DNA of 64,000 nucleotides, taken from positions 1 to 64,000 of the forward strand of contig DASWBA010000135.1 of NCBI GenBank assembly GCA_036390825.1, read 5' to 3'. Positions 41,959-51,962 of the stretch are shown here, piece after piece. Below the pieces are notes generated by a model. It did not search any database, was not told the DNA's origin, and saw only the letters and a list, made by a program, of their open reading frames with translations. Origin of the DNA: CF-13 sp036390825. Its GTDB lineage: Bacteria; Chloroflexota; Dormibacteria; CF-121. Position numbers and translations under genes: made by a program. How positions within the stretch are numbered: position 1 is the first letter of the stretch; each line of letters starts with the position of its first letter.

Positions 41959-42357
41959 CTACTTCTCGAAGAAGCGCGCGACCTTCTCAGCGCCGATAGT
42001 CGTTGGGCAGATCGTCTCGATGCCGAGGTCGGCGTAGAGATCAGCCCGGGCTGGGTCGTAGATCCGGCAGATCACCTTCTTGACCCCGAACTCGTGCTGG
42101 GCCAGTTGAGCCGCCATGATGTTGGTGGTGTCGGCATTGGTCACCGCCACGAAGGCCTCGGCGCGATCCGTGCCGGCACGTCGGAGGATGTCCTCGTCGA
42201 CCGCGCTGCCGAAGACCATTTCCCCGGCAAAGTCTTCGCCGAGACGGTTGAAGGCGGCCTCGCTGGAATCCACCACGGCCACGTCATCCCCCTCCTGGCT
42301 GAGCTGCCGGGCCAGGCTGGAGCCGACCCGTCCGCAGCCCACGATCACCGTACGCAT
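41959..42357 (-). CDS. RCK_N (TrkA-N) potassium-channel/transporter regulator
   Basis: 132 residues, a single Rossmann domain: MRTVIVGCGRVGSSLARQLS with GxGxxG, VAVVDSSEAAFNRL with the acidic ribose contact, FVAVTNADTTNIMAAQLA, and VICRIYDPARADLYADLGIE. It binds NAD(H) and gates K+ uptake systems; no RCK_C domain and no channel gene is nearby. Minus-strand TAGAAT (42376-42371) lies 13 nt upstream. Confidence 0.85.
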   Translation of the reverse strand: MRTVIVGCGRVGSSLARQLSQEGDDVAVVDSSEAAFNRLGEDFAGEMVFGSAVDEDILRRAGTDRAEAFVAVTNADTTNIMAAQLAQHEFGVKKVICRIYDPARADLYADLGIETICPTTIGAEKVARFFEK

Positions 42358-42393
42358 ATAACCTGAAACTATTCTAGGGTTCGACTCGTTTAG

Positions 42394-42480
42394 CGCCGAA
42401 TTGGCACGGGTATATACCGCCCAGCTTGCCCGGGGCGCGAGCGCGCTGGGGCCCGCACATCCTTTAAGGAGTACTACGAG
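42394..42480 (+). promoter_or_regulatory. Upstream region of dnaK
   Basis: A TATATA box (42411-42416) preceded by GGG is the best -10; -35 is weak. The leader contains CCCAGC (about 42420-42425) and GCTGGG (about 42445-42450), which can form a hairpin, and AAGGAG (42466-42471) 9 nt before the ATG. No CIRCE (HrcA) or HAIR (HspR) operator was seen. Confidence 0.45.
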
Positions 42481-44385
42481 ATGGCAAAAACCGTAGGCAT
42501 CGACCTCGGAACCACGAACTCAGTGATCGCCGTCATGGAAGCCGGCGAGCCGGTGGTCATTCCCAACGCGGAAGGCGGTCGGACGACCCCGTCGGTCGTC
42601 GCCTTCACCAAATCCGGCGAACGCCTGGTGGGCCAGCTGGCCCGCCGGCAGGCAGCCGTCAACCCCGAGAACACCGTCTTCTCGATCAAGCGCTTCATGG
42701 GTCGCAAGTACGACGAAGTGGAGACCGAGCGGAAGATGGTGCCGTACAAGGTCATCACCGGCAATGCAGCCCGGGTCGAAGTCGAGATCCAGGGGAAGCG
42801 CTACACCCCGGAGCAGATCTCGGCGATGATCCTCCAGAAGCTCAAGACCGACGCCGAGGCCTACCTCGGCGAGAAAGTCACCGATGCAGTCATCACGGTG
42901 CCCGCCTACTTCAACGACTCGCAGCGGCAGGCGACCAAGAATGCCGGTGAGATCGCCGGCCTCAACGTGGTGCGCATCATCAATGAGCCCACCGCGGCCG
43001 CACTCGCCTATGGGCTCGACAAGAAGGAGAACGAGAAGATCCTCGTCTTCGACCTCGGTGGTGGCACCTATGACGTCTCCGTGCTGGAGATCGGCGAGGG
43101 CGTGTTCGAAGTCAAGGCGACCAACGGCGACACCCACCTTGGCGGTGACGACTACGACCGCCGGCTGGTCGACTACATCGCGGACGAGTTCAAGAAAGAG
43201 CAGGGGATCGACCTGCGCCAGGACCGCCAGGCCCTGCAGCGTTTGACCGAGGCCGCCGAGAAGGCAAAGATCGAGCTCTCCAGCCGCATGGAGACCGAGG
43301 TCAACCTGCCGTTCATCACGGCCGATCAGAACGGCCCGAAGCACCTGGATATCAAGATCGCGCGCTCCAAGTTCGAGCAATTGACGGCCGACCTCACCGA
43401 AAAGACGATCGCGCCATTCAACGCGGCCCTCAAGGACGCAGGGCTGACCCCGGCCGACCTGAACGAGGTGATTCTCGTCGGCGGCGCGACCCGGATGCCG
43501 GCCATCCAGGAACTGGTCAAGAAGCTGACCAACGGGAAGGAGCCCCATCGCGGCATCAACCCGGACGAGGTCGTCGCCGTCGGTGCGGCCATCCAGGCCG
43601 GCGTCCTCAAGGGCGAGGTCAAGGATGTCCTGCTGCTCGACGTCACGCCGCTGTCGCTCGGCCTCGAGACCCTCGGCGGGGTCAACACCAAGCTGATCGA
43701 GCGCAACACGACCATCCCGACCTCCAAGAGCCAGGTGTTCTCGACCGCATCGGACAACCAGCCCTCGGTCGAGATCCACGTGTTGCAAGGCGAGCGCGAG
43801 ATGGCATCGGCGAACAAGACGCTCGGGAAGTTCCACCTGGACGGGATCGCGCCCGCACCGCGCGGCGTGCCGCAGGTCGAGGTGACGTTCGATATCGACG
43901 CCAACGGCATCCTCAACGTGCGGGCCAAGGACCTTGGGACCGGCAAGGAGCAGAAGGTGACGATCACCGCCTCCACCACGCTGAACAAAGACGAAGTCTC
44001 GAAGATGGTGCGGGACGCCGAGGCGCACGCCGAGGAGGATCGCAAGCACCGCGAGGAAGTCGAAGCCCGCAACCAGGCAGATAGCCTCGTCTACCAGGCG
44101 GAGAAGCAGCTCCAGGAGAACGGCGACAAGATCGACCCTGCCGTCCGTTCCGAGGTCGAGAGCAAGATCGAGCCGGTCAAGCAGGCGATCAAGGACAACG
44201 ACGTCGAGCGTATGCGGTCAACCAGCCAGGAGCTGGCGACCGCCATGCAGAAGATCGGCGAAGCCGTCTACCGCCAGGCGCAGGGTGCCGGCGCCGGAGC
44301 CCAGTCGTCGACCGGCCCCGAGGGCTCCAAGCCCGGTAAATCCGACGACGGCGACGTGGTCGACGCCGACTTCAAAGAGGTCTAA
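42481..44385 (+). CDS. dnaK: Chaperone DnaK (Hsp70)
   Basis: 634 residues. All three Hsp70 signatures: IDLGTTNSVIAV, VFDLGGGTYDVSVLEI and VILVGGATRMPAIQELV; linker DVLLLDVTPLSLGLETLGG; substrate domain and helical lid; C-terminal GDVVDADFKEV tail used by bacterial DnaK. Refolds proteins with DnaJ and GrpE, whose genes are not next to it. clpB follows after 112 bp. Confidence 0.98.
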   Translation: MAKTVGIDLGTTNSVIAVMEAGEPVVIPNAEGGRTTPSVVAFTKSGERLVGQLARRQAAVNPENTVFSIKRFMGRKYDEVETERKMVPYKVITGNAARVEVEIQGKRYTPEQISAMILQKLKTDAEAYLGEKVTDAVITVPAYFNDSQRQATKNAGEIAGLNVVRIINEPTAAALAYGLDKKENEKILVFDLGGGTYDVSVLEIGEGVFEVKATNGDTHLGGDDYDRRLVDYIADEFKKEQGIDLRQDRQALQRLTEAAEKAKIELSSRMETEVNLPFITADQNGPKHLDIKIARSKFEQLTADLTEKTIAPFNAALKDAGLTPADLNEVILVGGATRMPAIQELVKKLTNGKEPHRGINPDEVVAVGAAIQAGVLKGEVKDVLLLDVTPLSLGLETLGGVNTKLIERNTTIPTSKSQVFSTASDNQPSVEIHVLQGEREMASANKTLGKFHLDGIAPAPRGVPQVEVTFDIDANGILNVRAKDLGTGKEQKVTITASTTLNKDEVSKMVRDAEAHAEEDRKHREEVEARNQADSLVYQAEKQLQENGDKIDPAVRSEVESKIEPVKQAIKDNDVERMRSTSQELATAMQKIGEAVYRQAQGAGAGAQSSTGPEGSKPGKSDDGDVVDADFKEV

Positions 44386-44409
44386 GCAAACACCTACACC
44401 TCACTCCTT

Positions 44410-44430
44410 CCCTCCCCTCTGGGGGGAGGG
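44410..44430. repeat. Palindromic repeat / terminator-like hairpin after dnaK
   Basis: CCCTCCCC (44410-44417) pairs perfectly with GGGGAGGG (44423-44430) around TCTGG. It starts 24 nt after the dnaK stop. Its sequence is near that of the copy inside ddl (CCCTCCCCC-TCT-GGGGAAGGG), so it is a member of a repeat family that may end dnaK transcripts. Confidence 0.65.
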
Positions 44431-44447
44431 TTGGGTGGGGCGCCATT

Positions 44448-44475
44448 TTGGCTCCGGGCTCGTTTAAGGGATATT
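44448..44475 (+). promoter_or_regulatory. Promoter of clpB
   Basis: TTGGCT (44448-44453), 16-nt spacer, GATATT (44470-44475). Predicted start near 44482, about 16 nt before the ATG. Confidence 0.55.
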
Positions 44476-44497
44476 CTGAGTGGGGTAAACCTACGCC

Positions 44498-47134
<2,637 letters not shown>

Positions 47135-47153
47135 AATAGCCCAGCGCTGACGA

Positions 47154-47225
47154 GCCGCCTTAGCTCAGCGGTAGAGCAATGGTTTCGTAAACCATCGGTC
47201 CGGGGTTCGAATCCCCGAGGCGGCT
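47154..47225 (+). tRNA. tRNA-Thr (anticodon CGU)
   Basis: Cloverleaf: acceptor GCCGCCT/AGGCGGC, D arm GCTC-AGCGGTA-GAGC, anticodon arm ATGGT-TTCGTAA-ACCAT with anticodon CGT, T arm CGGGG-TTCGAAT-CCCCG, discriminator T. No CCA is encoded. It reads ACG, a frequent threonine codon in this GC-rich genome. Confidence 0.97.
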
Positions 47226-47254
47226 TCCTTCCACTCGTTGGCTAAGCTTCGTCG

Positions 47255-48484
47255 GTGCGTACGATCTCAGCCCAGACCGCGCGGCGCTTGGCGATCTCTC
47301 GCCAGCGATTAGCGGGACCGAGGAGCAAGCCGAACGCCGATGGGATCCTCGATGTCGTCCGGGATCTAGGCTGCCTGCAACTCGACCCGACTAATGTGGT
47401 GGCGCCGAGCCACCAACTCGTCGTCTTCAGCCGGGTTGGACCGTACCAACGAAAACACTTCGACACGTTGCTCTGGGAACAACGACGCCTGTTCGAAGCC
47501 TGGGCGCATGCGGCCTCGATCGTGCTCACCGAGCATTATCCGATCCACCGATGGATCACGCGACGCTACGCGTCGGGCAAATGGAACTGGACCCCGCGAG
47601 CGCTGGCCTGGGTAAAGGCCAACGATGCGCTGCGCCGAAACATCCTTCGTCAGTTGCGCCAACACGGACCACTGCCCTCGCGCGCGTTCGAGGATGCCTC
47701 GAGCGTTGGCTGGCAGTCGAGCGGATGGAATGGCAATCGCAACGTTGGCATGATGCTGGCCATCCTCTCGCGATCCGGAAAGCTAATGGTGGCAGGACGT
47801 CAGGGGGGCCAGAAGCTATGGGATTTCCCAGAGCGGTGCCTTCCTCCATGGACGCCACGGACGGCGCTGTCGGAGCCGGCCATTGTCCGCTGGGCGGCGG
47901 AAATCTCGTTGCGCGCCCTGGGCGTGGGCCGCGCGATAGACATCAGCCACCACTTCATTTCCTCGCACTATCCGAATCTCGCGTCTGCGCTCCTCACGCT
48001 CGAGAGGCAGGGACGGATTGTGCCGCTTACGGTCAAGGACGGTGAGCGATCCTGGCCGGCTACGTGGTATGTCCACACTGACGATCTCGCTCTGCTCGAC
48101 CGCATCGAGGCGGAAGAGTGGGCCCCGCGGACAACGCTGCTGTCGCCGTTCGACAACCTGATCCGCGACCGGTCAAGGACCCGGCTGATGTTTGGGTTCG
48201 ATTACAAATTGGAGATCTATGTCCCGGTGGCCAAGCGGCAGTATGGGTACTTCGCGATGCCGGTACTCCACGAGGACGAGCTGGTGGCGCGCGTGGACCC
48301 GGCCTTCGACCGAAGGTCGAAGTGCTTGTCGATCCGAGCCATTACAGTGGAGCCCGGTTTCGAGGGTGCCAGCATCGCCAGCGCGACGAGAGACGCGATC
48401 GCACGGCTCGCGACGTTCGTCGGCGCGAGTGCGATCGATTACGATCGCATCCCGTCGCGCTGGCGGCGGACCTTGAGCGCCTGA
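47255..48484 (+). CDS. YcaQ/AlkZ-like winged-helix DNA glycosylase
   Basis: 409 residues of the HTH_42 (PF06224) family: SAQTARRLAISRQRLAG, GCLQLDPTNVVAPSHQLVVFSRVG, with the QLD where the catalytic QxD/QxQ of AlkZ/YcaQ is found; LFEAWAHAASIVLTEHYP; LLSPFDNLIRDRSRTRLMFGFDYKLEIYVP; and PAFDRRSKCLSI. YcaQ unhooks interstrand crosslinks and alkylated bases. GTG start 6 nt after a TAAGCT box. Confidence 0.85.
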   Translation: MRTISAQTARRLAISRQRLAGPRSKPNADGILDVVRDLGCLQLDPTNVVAPSHQLVVFSRVGPYQRKHFDTLLWEQRRLFEAWAHAASIVLTEHYPIHRWITRRYASGKWNWTPRALAWVKANDALRRNILRQLRQHGPLPSRAFEDASSVGWQSSGWNGNRNVGMMLAILSRSGKLMVAGRQGGQKLWDFPERCLPPWTPRTALSEPAIVRWAAEISLRALGVGRAIDISHHFISSHYPNLASALLTLERQGRIVPLTVKDGERSWPATWYVHTDDLALLDRIEAEEWAPRTTLLSPFDNLIRDRSRTRLMFGFDYKLEIYVPVAKRQYGYFAMPVLHEDELVARVDPAFDRRSKCLSIRAITVEPGFEGASIASATRDAIARLATFVGASAIDYDRIPSRWRRTLSA

Positions 48485-48524
48485 CGCCGCCGCAAGGGAG
48501 ACGAAGATTCTGGGTTGTACGTAC

Positions 48525-48818
48525 GTGGAGCGAGGTGGGGACCGCGCGCCTATGGCGGCCGGGAAGGGGATGGTCTTCGATCTCATCTGTCGGGGCTGTG
48601 GAGCGTGCGCGCAGCGGATCTGGGATCCAACCGAGGCTGTCAGCGCCACGAGTTGCCCCGACTGCGATGCGGCCATGTCGGTGATCGGGATCGATTTTCC
48701 GGCCGGCCGCAAAGAAGTCGGACTGACGCGTGTCCTCGAGGTCATCCAGGGCGCTGGCATTATGCCCGTCGCCGTCGAACGCCGCGCGCGCGGGCGTTTC
48801 CAGGCCGAAGCCGCCTGA
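48525..48818 (+). CDS. Zinc-ribbon protein of unknown function
   Basis: 97 residues from GTG 48525 (ATG 48552 or 48570 are possible). Zinc ribbon CRGCGACAQRIW ... CPDCDAAM, then a basic domain RKEVGLTRVLEVIQGAGIMPVAVERRARG. No recognised family; might be a small nucleic-acid or metal-binding factor. Confidence 0.5.
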   Translation: MERGGDRAPMAAGKGMVFDLICRGCGACAQRIWDPTEAVSATSCPDCDAAMSVIGIDFPAGRKEVGLTRVLEVIQGAGIMPVAVERRARGRFQAEAA

Positions 48819-48852
48819 ACCGACCCGGTCCGTAGGCCTAGAATGGCCGCGG

Positions 48853-49323
48853 ATGACGGCGTTCTGGTTCTGGATCATCGTCGCCGTTGCCTTTGCGATC
48901 GCCGAAGTCGTGACGGTCGCCTTCTTCGCCGTCTTTCTTAGCCTCGGGGCGCTCGCGGCTGCAATCGTCAGCCTGCTCGGCTTCGATCTCCTGGTGCAGG
49001 CCATCGTGCTGGGGGTAATCGGGGTCGTCGGCATCTTCGCGGCCCGCCCCTTCCTCGTCGAACGCCTCCACATCGGCAGCCGGCGGCTCGAGTCCGGGGC
49101 CCAGAGCATGGTCGGCCAGCGGGCGGTGCTGACCGACCCGATCCTTGCCTCAGCCCCGGGTCACGTCAAGATCGCCGGCGAGCTCTGGCCCGCCATCACC
49201 GAAGACGGCAGCCCATTGCCGGTCGCCACCCCGGTCATCGTCACCGATCTGCGCAGCACCGTCCTTGTTGTCCGCGCGGCGTCGTTGCCGCCCGCGTCGT
49301 CCCCGTCAATGCCGTCCGTCTGA
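48853..49323 (+). CDS. NfeD-like membrane protein
   Basis: 156 residues: three hydrophobic segments (about 3-80, FWFWIIVAVAFAIAEVVTVA, GFDLLVQAIVLGVIGVVGIF), then a C-terminal OB-fold (MVGQRAVLTDPILASAPGHVKIAGELWPAI). The NfeD1b pattern next to an SPFH protein is a common operon thought to shape membrane microdomains. A TAGAAT box ends 8 nt before the ATG. Confidence 0.85.
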   Translation: MTAFWFWIIVAVAFAIAEVVTVAFFAVFLSLGALAAAIVSLLGFDLLVQAIVLGVIGVVGIFAARPFLVERLHIGSRRLESGAQSMVGQRAVLTDPILASAPGHVKIAGELWPAITEDGSPLPVATPVIVTDLRSTVLVVRAASLPPASSPSMPSV

Positions 49324-49337
49324 GGAGAAGTGGAGAG

Positions 49338-50261
49338 ATGTCAGCACCGCTAATCGTCGTCGCCGTTGTCGTCCTGCTTGTCTTCGTCATCATTGCCCGC
49401 ACCGTCAACATCATCCAGCAGGGTTACGTCGGGATCGTCAAGCGCCTCGGCGAATTCCATTCCGTCCGGCAGCCGGGCGTAACCTTCCTCGTCCCCCTGG
49501 TCGACTCGATGGTCACGGTTGACATCCGAGAAACCCCGCGGACGGGTGATAAGCAAGACGTCATCACGCGCGACAACGTCACCGTCAGCGTGAATGCCAC
49601 CATCTTCAGCCAGGTGGTCGATCCCAGGCTGGCGCTCTTCAGTGTCAGCAATTACTTTGTCGCGATCGACCAGCTGTCGCGCACGACGCTGCGCGCCATC
49701 TTCGGCGGCATGAGCCTCGACGATGCGCTCAGTCAACGGGAACGAATCAACGCCCAGCTGCAGGCCCAGATGGAGTCGGTGACCGACAAGTGGGGCATCC
49801 GGATCAACCGGATCGAGATCGTCGACATCACGCCGCCGCAGATGATCCTCAACGCCCTGGCCCTGCAGAAGACCGCGGACCAGGAGAAGCGTGCCTTCAT
49901 CCTGAAGTCGGAAGGTCAGCAGCAGTCGCAAATCAATATTGCGGACGGCCAGAAGCAGGCGCAGATCAAGACCGCCGAAGGCGACAAGCAGTCGGCCATC
50001 CTTCGCGCCGAGGGTTTGCGGCAGGCGACCATCCTCGAGGCGGAGGGCCGGGCGCAGGCGATTGCCAACGTTTACCAGGCGATCAAGGCCGCGGCCCCGG
50101 ATCCCACGCTCGTTTCAATCCTGCAACTCGACACGCTGTCCAAGTTCGCGGCCAGCGAGAATACCAAGATCGTCGTGCCCGTGGAGACCGCGGCCTTGCT
50201 GGGCGCCGTCCAGGCGATCCGCGGCGTGCTCGATGCCGCGCCCGCGGGCGGGAAGACATAG
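49338..50261 (+). CDS. qmcA: SPFH/Band-7 (stomatin, QmcA-like) membrane protein
   Basis: 307 residues: one N-terminal membrane segment (about 4-22, IVVAVVVLLVFVIIART), SPFH domain with QQGYVGIVKRLGEFHSVRQPGVTFLVPLVDSM and DVITRDNVTVSVNATIFSQV, then a coiled coil rich in Ala/Glu/Gln (ILKSEGQQQSQINIADGQKQ ...). Forms oligomeric membrane rings that can hold proteases. Partner NfeD lies 14 nt upstream; HtrA lies downstream. Confidence 0.9.
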   Translation: MSAPLIVVAVVVLLVFVIIARTVNIIQQGYVGIVKRLGEFHSVRQPGVTFLVPLVDSMVTVDIRETPRTGDKQDVITRDNVTVSVNATIFSQVVDPRLALFSVSNYFVAIDQLSRTTLRAIFGGMSLDDALSQRERINAQLQAQMESVTDKWGIRINRIEIVDITPPQMILNALALQKTADQEKRAFILKSEGQQQSQINIADGQKQAQIKTAEGDKQSAILRAEGLRQATILEAEGRAQAIANVYQAIKAAAPDPTLVSILQLDTLSKFAASENTKIVVPVETAALLGAVQAIRGVLDAAPAGGKT

Positions 50262-50749
50262 ACCGGCCGGCTGCGAGCGATATCTCGATCGGCGTTCTCG
50301 ATCCGGCCGAACACGACCTGGTTCGCCCGCTGCTCCGCGAGCTCATGCTCGACGAACAACGGCACTACGACCATCCGCAGCTGAGCGCGGAAGAGATCGA
50401 GCACGACATCGCAACCGCCCCTGGCCCGCGGTTCAGCGGCGAGAACATCATCCTCGCGGCCCGGGCGGCGGGAAAGGTCGTCGGGCTCTGCTGGTGTGTG
50501 CTCTTCAACCCCGGGACCGGCCTCGAGGCCGAGGTCGCCGAAGTTTACGTCGACGCCGGCTTTCGGTCCCAGGGGATTGGCGGACGCCTCCTTCGCCACG
50601 CCGTGCAACTGTTTCGTGAGCGGAACGTCACCTTTGCCGCTGTCTGGACTCGGGAGAACAATCCGCAAGCGGTGCGTCTCTACGAGGAGGCAGGATTCCG
50701 GAGGACCGAGCAGTTGGTCCTTACGTGGCTTCCGCTGCCCGGTCGCTGA
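50258..50749 (+). CDS. GNAT family N-acetyltransferase, start codon uncertain
   Basis: About 163 residues of GNAT fold: ISIGVLDPAEHDLVRPLLREL, EVAEVYVDAGFRSQGIGGRLL (acetyl-CoA loop R-x-x-G-I-G), and WTRENNPQAVRLYEEAGFRR. The first ATG (50345) would drop beta-1 and the first helix. No ATG/GTG/TTG/CTG lies in the gap before it; the best placed codon is ATA 50258, which overlaps the qmcA stop as ATAG. The substrate is unknown. Confidence 0.8.
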   Translation: MDRPAASDISIGVLDPAEHDLVRPLLRELMLDEQRHYDHPQLSAEEIEHDIATAPGPRFSGENIILAARAAGKVVGLCWCVLFNPGTGLEAEVAEVYVDAGFRSQGIGGRLLRHAVQLFRERNVTFAAVWTRENNPQAVRLYEEAGFRRTEQLVLTWLPLPGR

Positions 50750-50780
50750 AAGATTCGAGCGTAGAATTGGACTGAGTTCG

Positions 50781-51962
50781 ATGGCCAGCGAACCTCAATT
50801 CTTCCCCCCTCCGCCCGAACCGGCGCCCCTATCGCCGGTACCAGTCGAGAAGCCCGCGCGGCCACGCCGCCGCACGGGCCTGATCGCGACCGTCCTCATG
50901 AGCGCCATTCTCGGTGGCCTGGTCGGCTCGGCGGCGACCATCCTGCTGGCCACGCGACTGATCAAGGTGACGCCCTCGGGGGCCGCCGTTGTCGCGCCTC
51001 TAGCCCCCATTACCAATAACCTGACCGAGGAATCGGCCGTGATCAGCGTCGCGGCGCAGGCGGGAAAAGCCGTCGTTGAGATCAAGACCACGATTACCTC
51101 GCCCGACGTGTTCCTCCAGCAGGAGCAGCACGGCATCGGGTCCGGTTTCATCGTCCGCTCGGATGGCTACATCGTCACCAACAATCACGTGGTCGAAAAT
51201 GCCCGCCAGCTGCAGGTCATCTTGCGCGATCAGGCAAAGACCTACGACGCGCGCGTCGTCGGCACCAGTCCCGAGGATGACGTCGCCGTCCTCAAGATCG
51301 ATGCTCAGGACTTACCGGCACTGAACTGGGGCGACTCGAGTGCGCTCAAGGTGGGACAGCTCGCGATCGCGATCGGCAGCCCGCTTGGACAGCAGAACAG
51401 CGTCACGAAGGGAGTCATCAGCGCCCTCCACCGCTTCATCTCGATACCGAACTCGTCCACCGGCCAGGCGGAGAACATCCTGAACGCGATCCAGACGGAT
51501 GCGCAGATCAACCCCGGTAACAGCGGAGGTCCGCTGTTGAATTCGGCCGGCCAGGTGGTTGGCGTGAACTTTGCGATCGAGCAGGCGCAGGCCGGCCCCG
51601 GCCTCGGCTTCGCGCTCGACGGCAACGCGGCCCGAGATATCGCCAACCAGCTGGTCCAGACCGGCCACGTCAACCGGCCGTTCCTGGGTGTGACCTACAA
51701 CCAGCTCGACGAGACCGCCGCTGCCGCCAATGGGCTGGTCGTCGGCGCGGTGGTCACGGCGATCACGGCCGGGTCGCCGGCGGATCACGCGGGGATCAAG
51801 GTCAACGACGTCATCACCAAGGTGAATGATCAAACCATCGACGATCAACATCCACTAAAGGATGTCCTGCGCCAGTACGCGCCGGGCACCAAGGTTTCGG
51901 TGGCGATCTACCGCGGCGGAAAGACCCAGACGCTCCAGGTCACGCTCGGAACGCACCCCTGA
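50781..51962 (+). CDS. HtrA/DegP-type serine protease
   Basis: 393 residues: proline-rich cytoplasmic N-terminus, one membrane segment (about 34-58, LIATVLMSAILGGLVGSAATILL), a trypsin-like domain with H136 (IVTNNHVVEN), D167 (DDVAVLKID) and S248 (NPGNSGGPLLN), and one PDZ domain from about 300. Degrades or refolds damaged exported proteins. TAGAAT (50762-50767) lies 13 nt before the ATG. Confidence 0.95.
   Translation: MASEPQFFPPPPEPAPLSPVPVEKPARPRRRTGLIATVLMSAILGGLVGSAATILLATRLIKVTPSGAAVVAPLAPITNNLTEESAVISVAAQAGKAVVEIKTTITSPDVFLQQEQHGIGSGFIVRSDGYIVTNNHVVENARQLQVILRDQAKTYDARVVGTSPEDDVAVLKIDAQDLPALNWGDSSALKVGQLAIAIGSPLGQQNSVTKGVISALHRFISIPNSSTGQAENILNAIQTDAQINPGNSGGPLLNSAGQVVGVNFAIEQAQAGPGLGFALDGNAARDIANQLVQTGHVNRPFLGVTYNQLDETAAAANGLVVGAVVTAITAGSPADHAGIKVNDVITKVNDQTIDDQHPLKDVLRQYAPGTKVSVAIYRGGKTQTLQVTLGTHP

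Noticed and set aside
42358..42480. CIRCE element upstream of dnaK
   Set aside because: TTTAGCGCCG...GGCACGGG looked suggestive but does not form the TTAGCACTC-N9-GAGTGCTAA inverted repeat.
31181..44430. CRISPR-like array from the recurring GC palindromes
   Set aside because: Copies are kilobases apart, not regularly spaced, with no cas genes.
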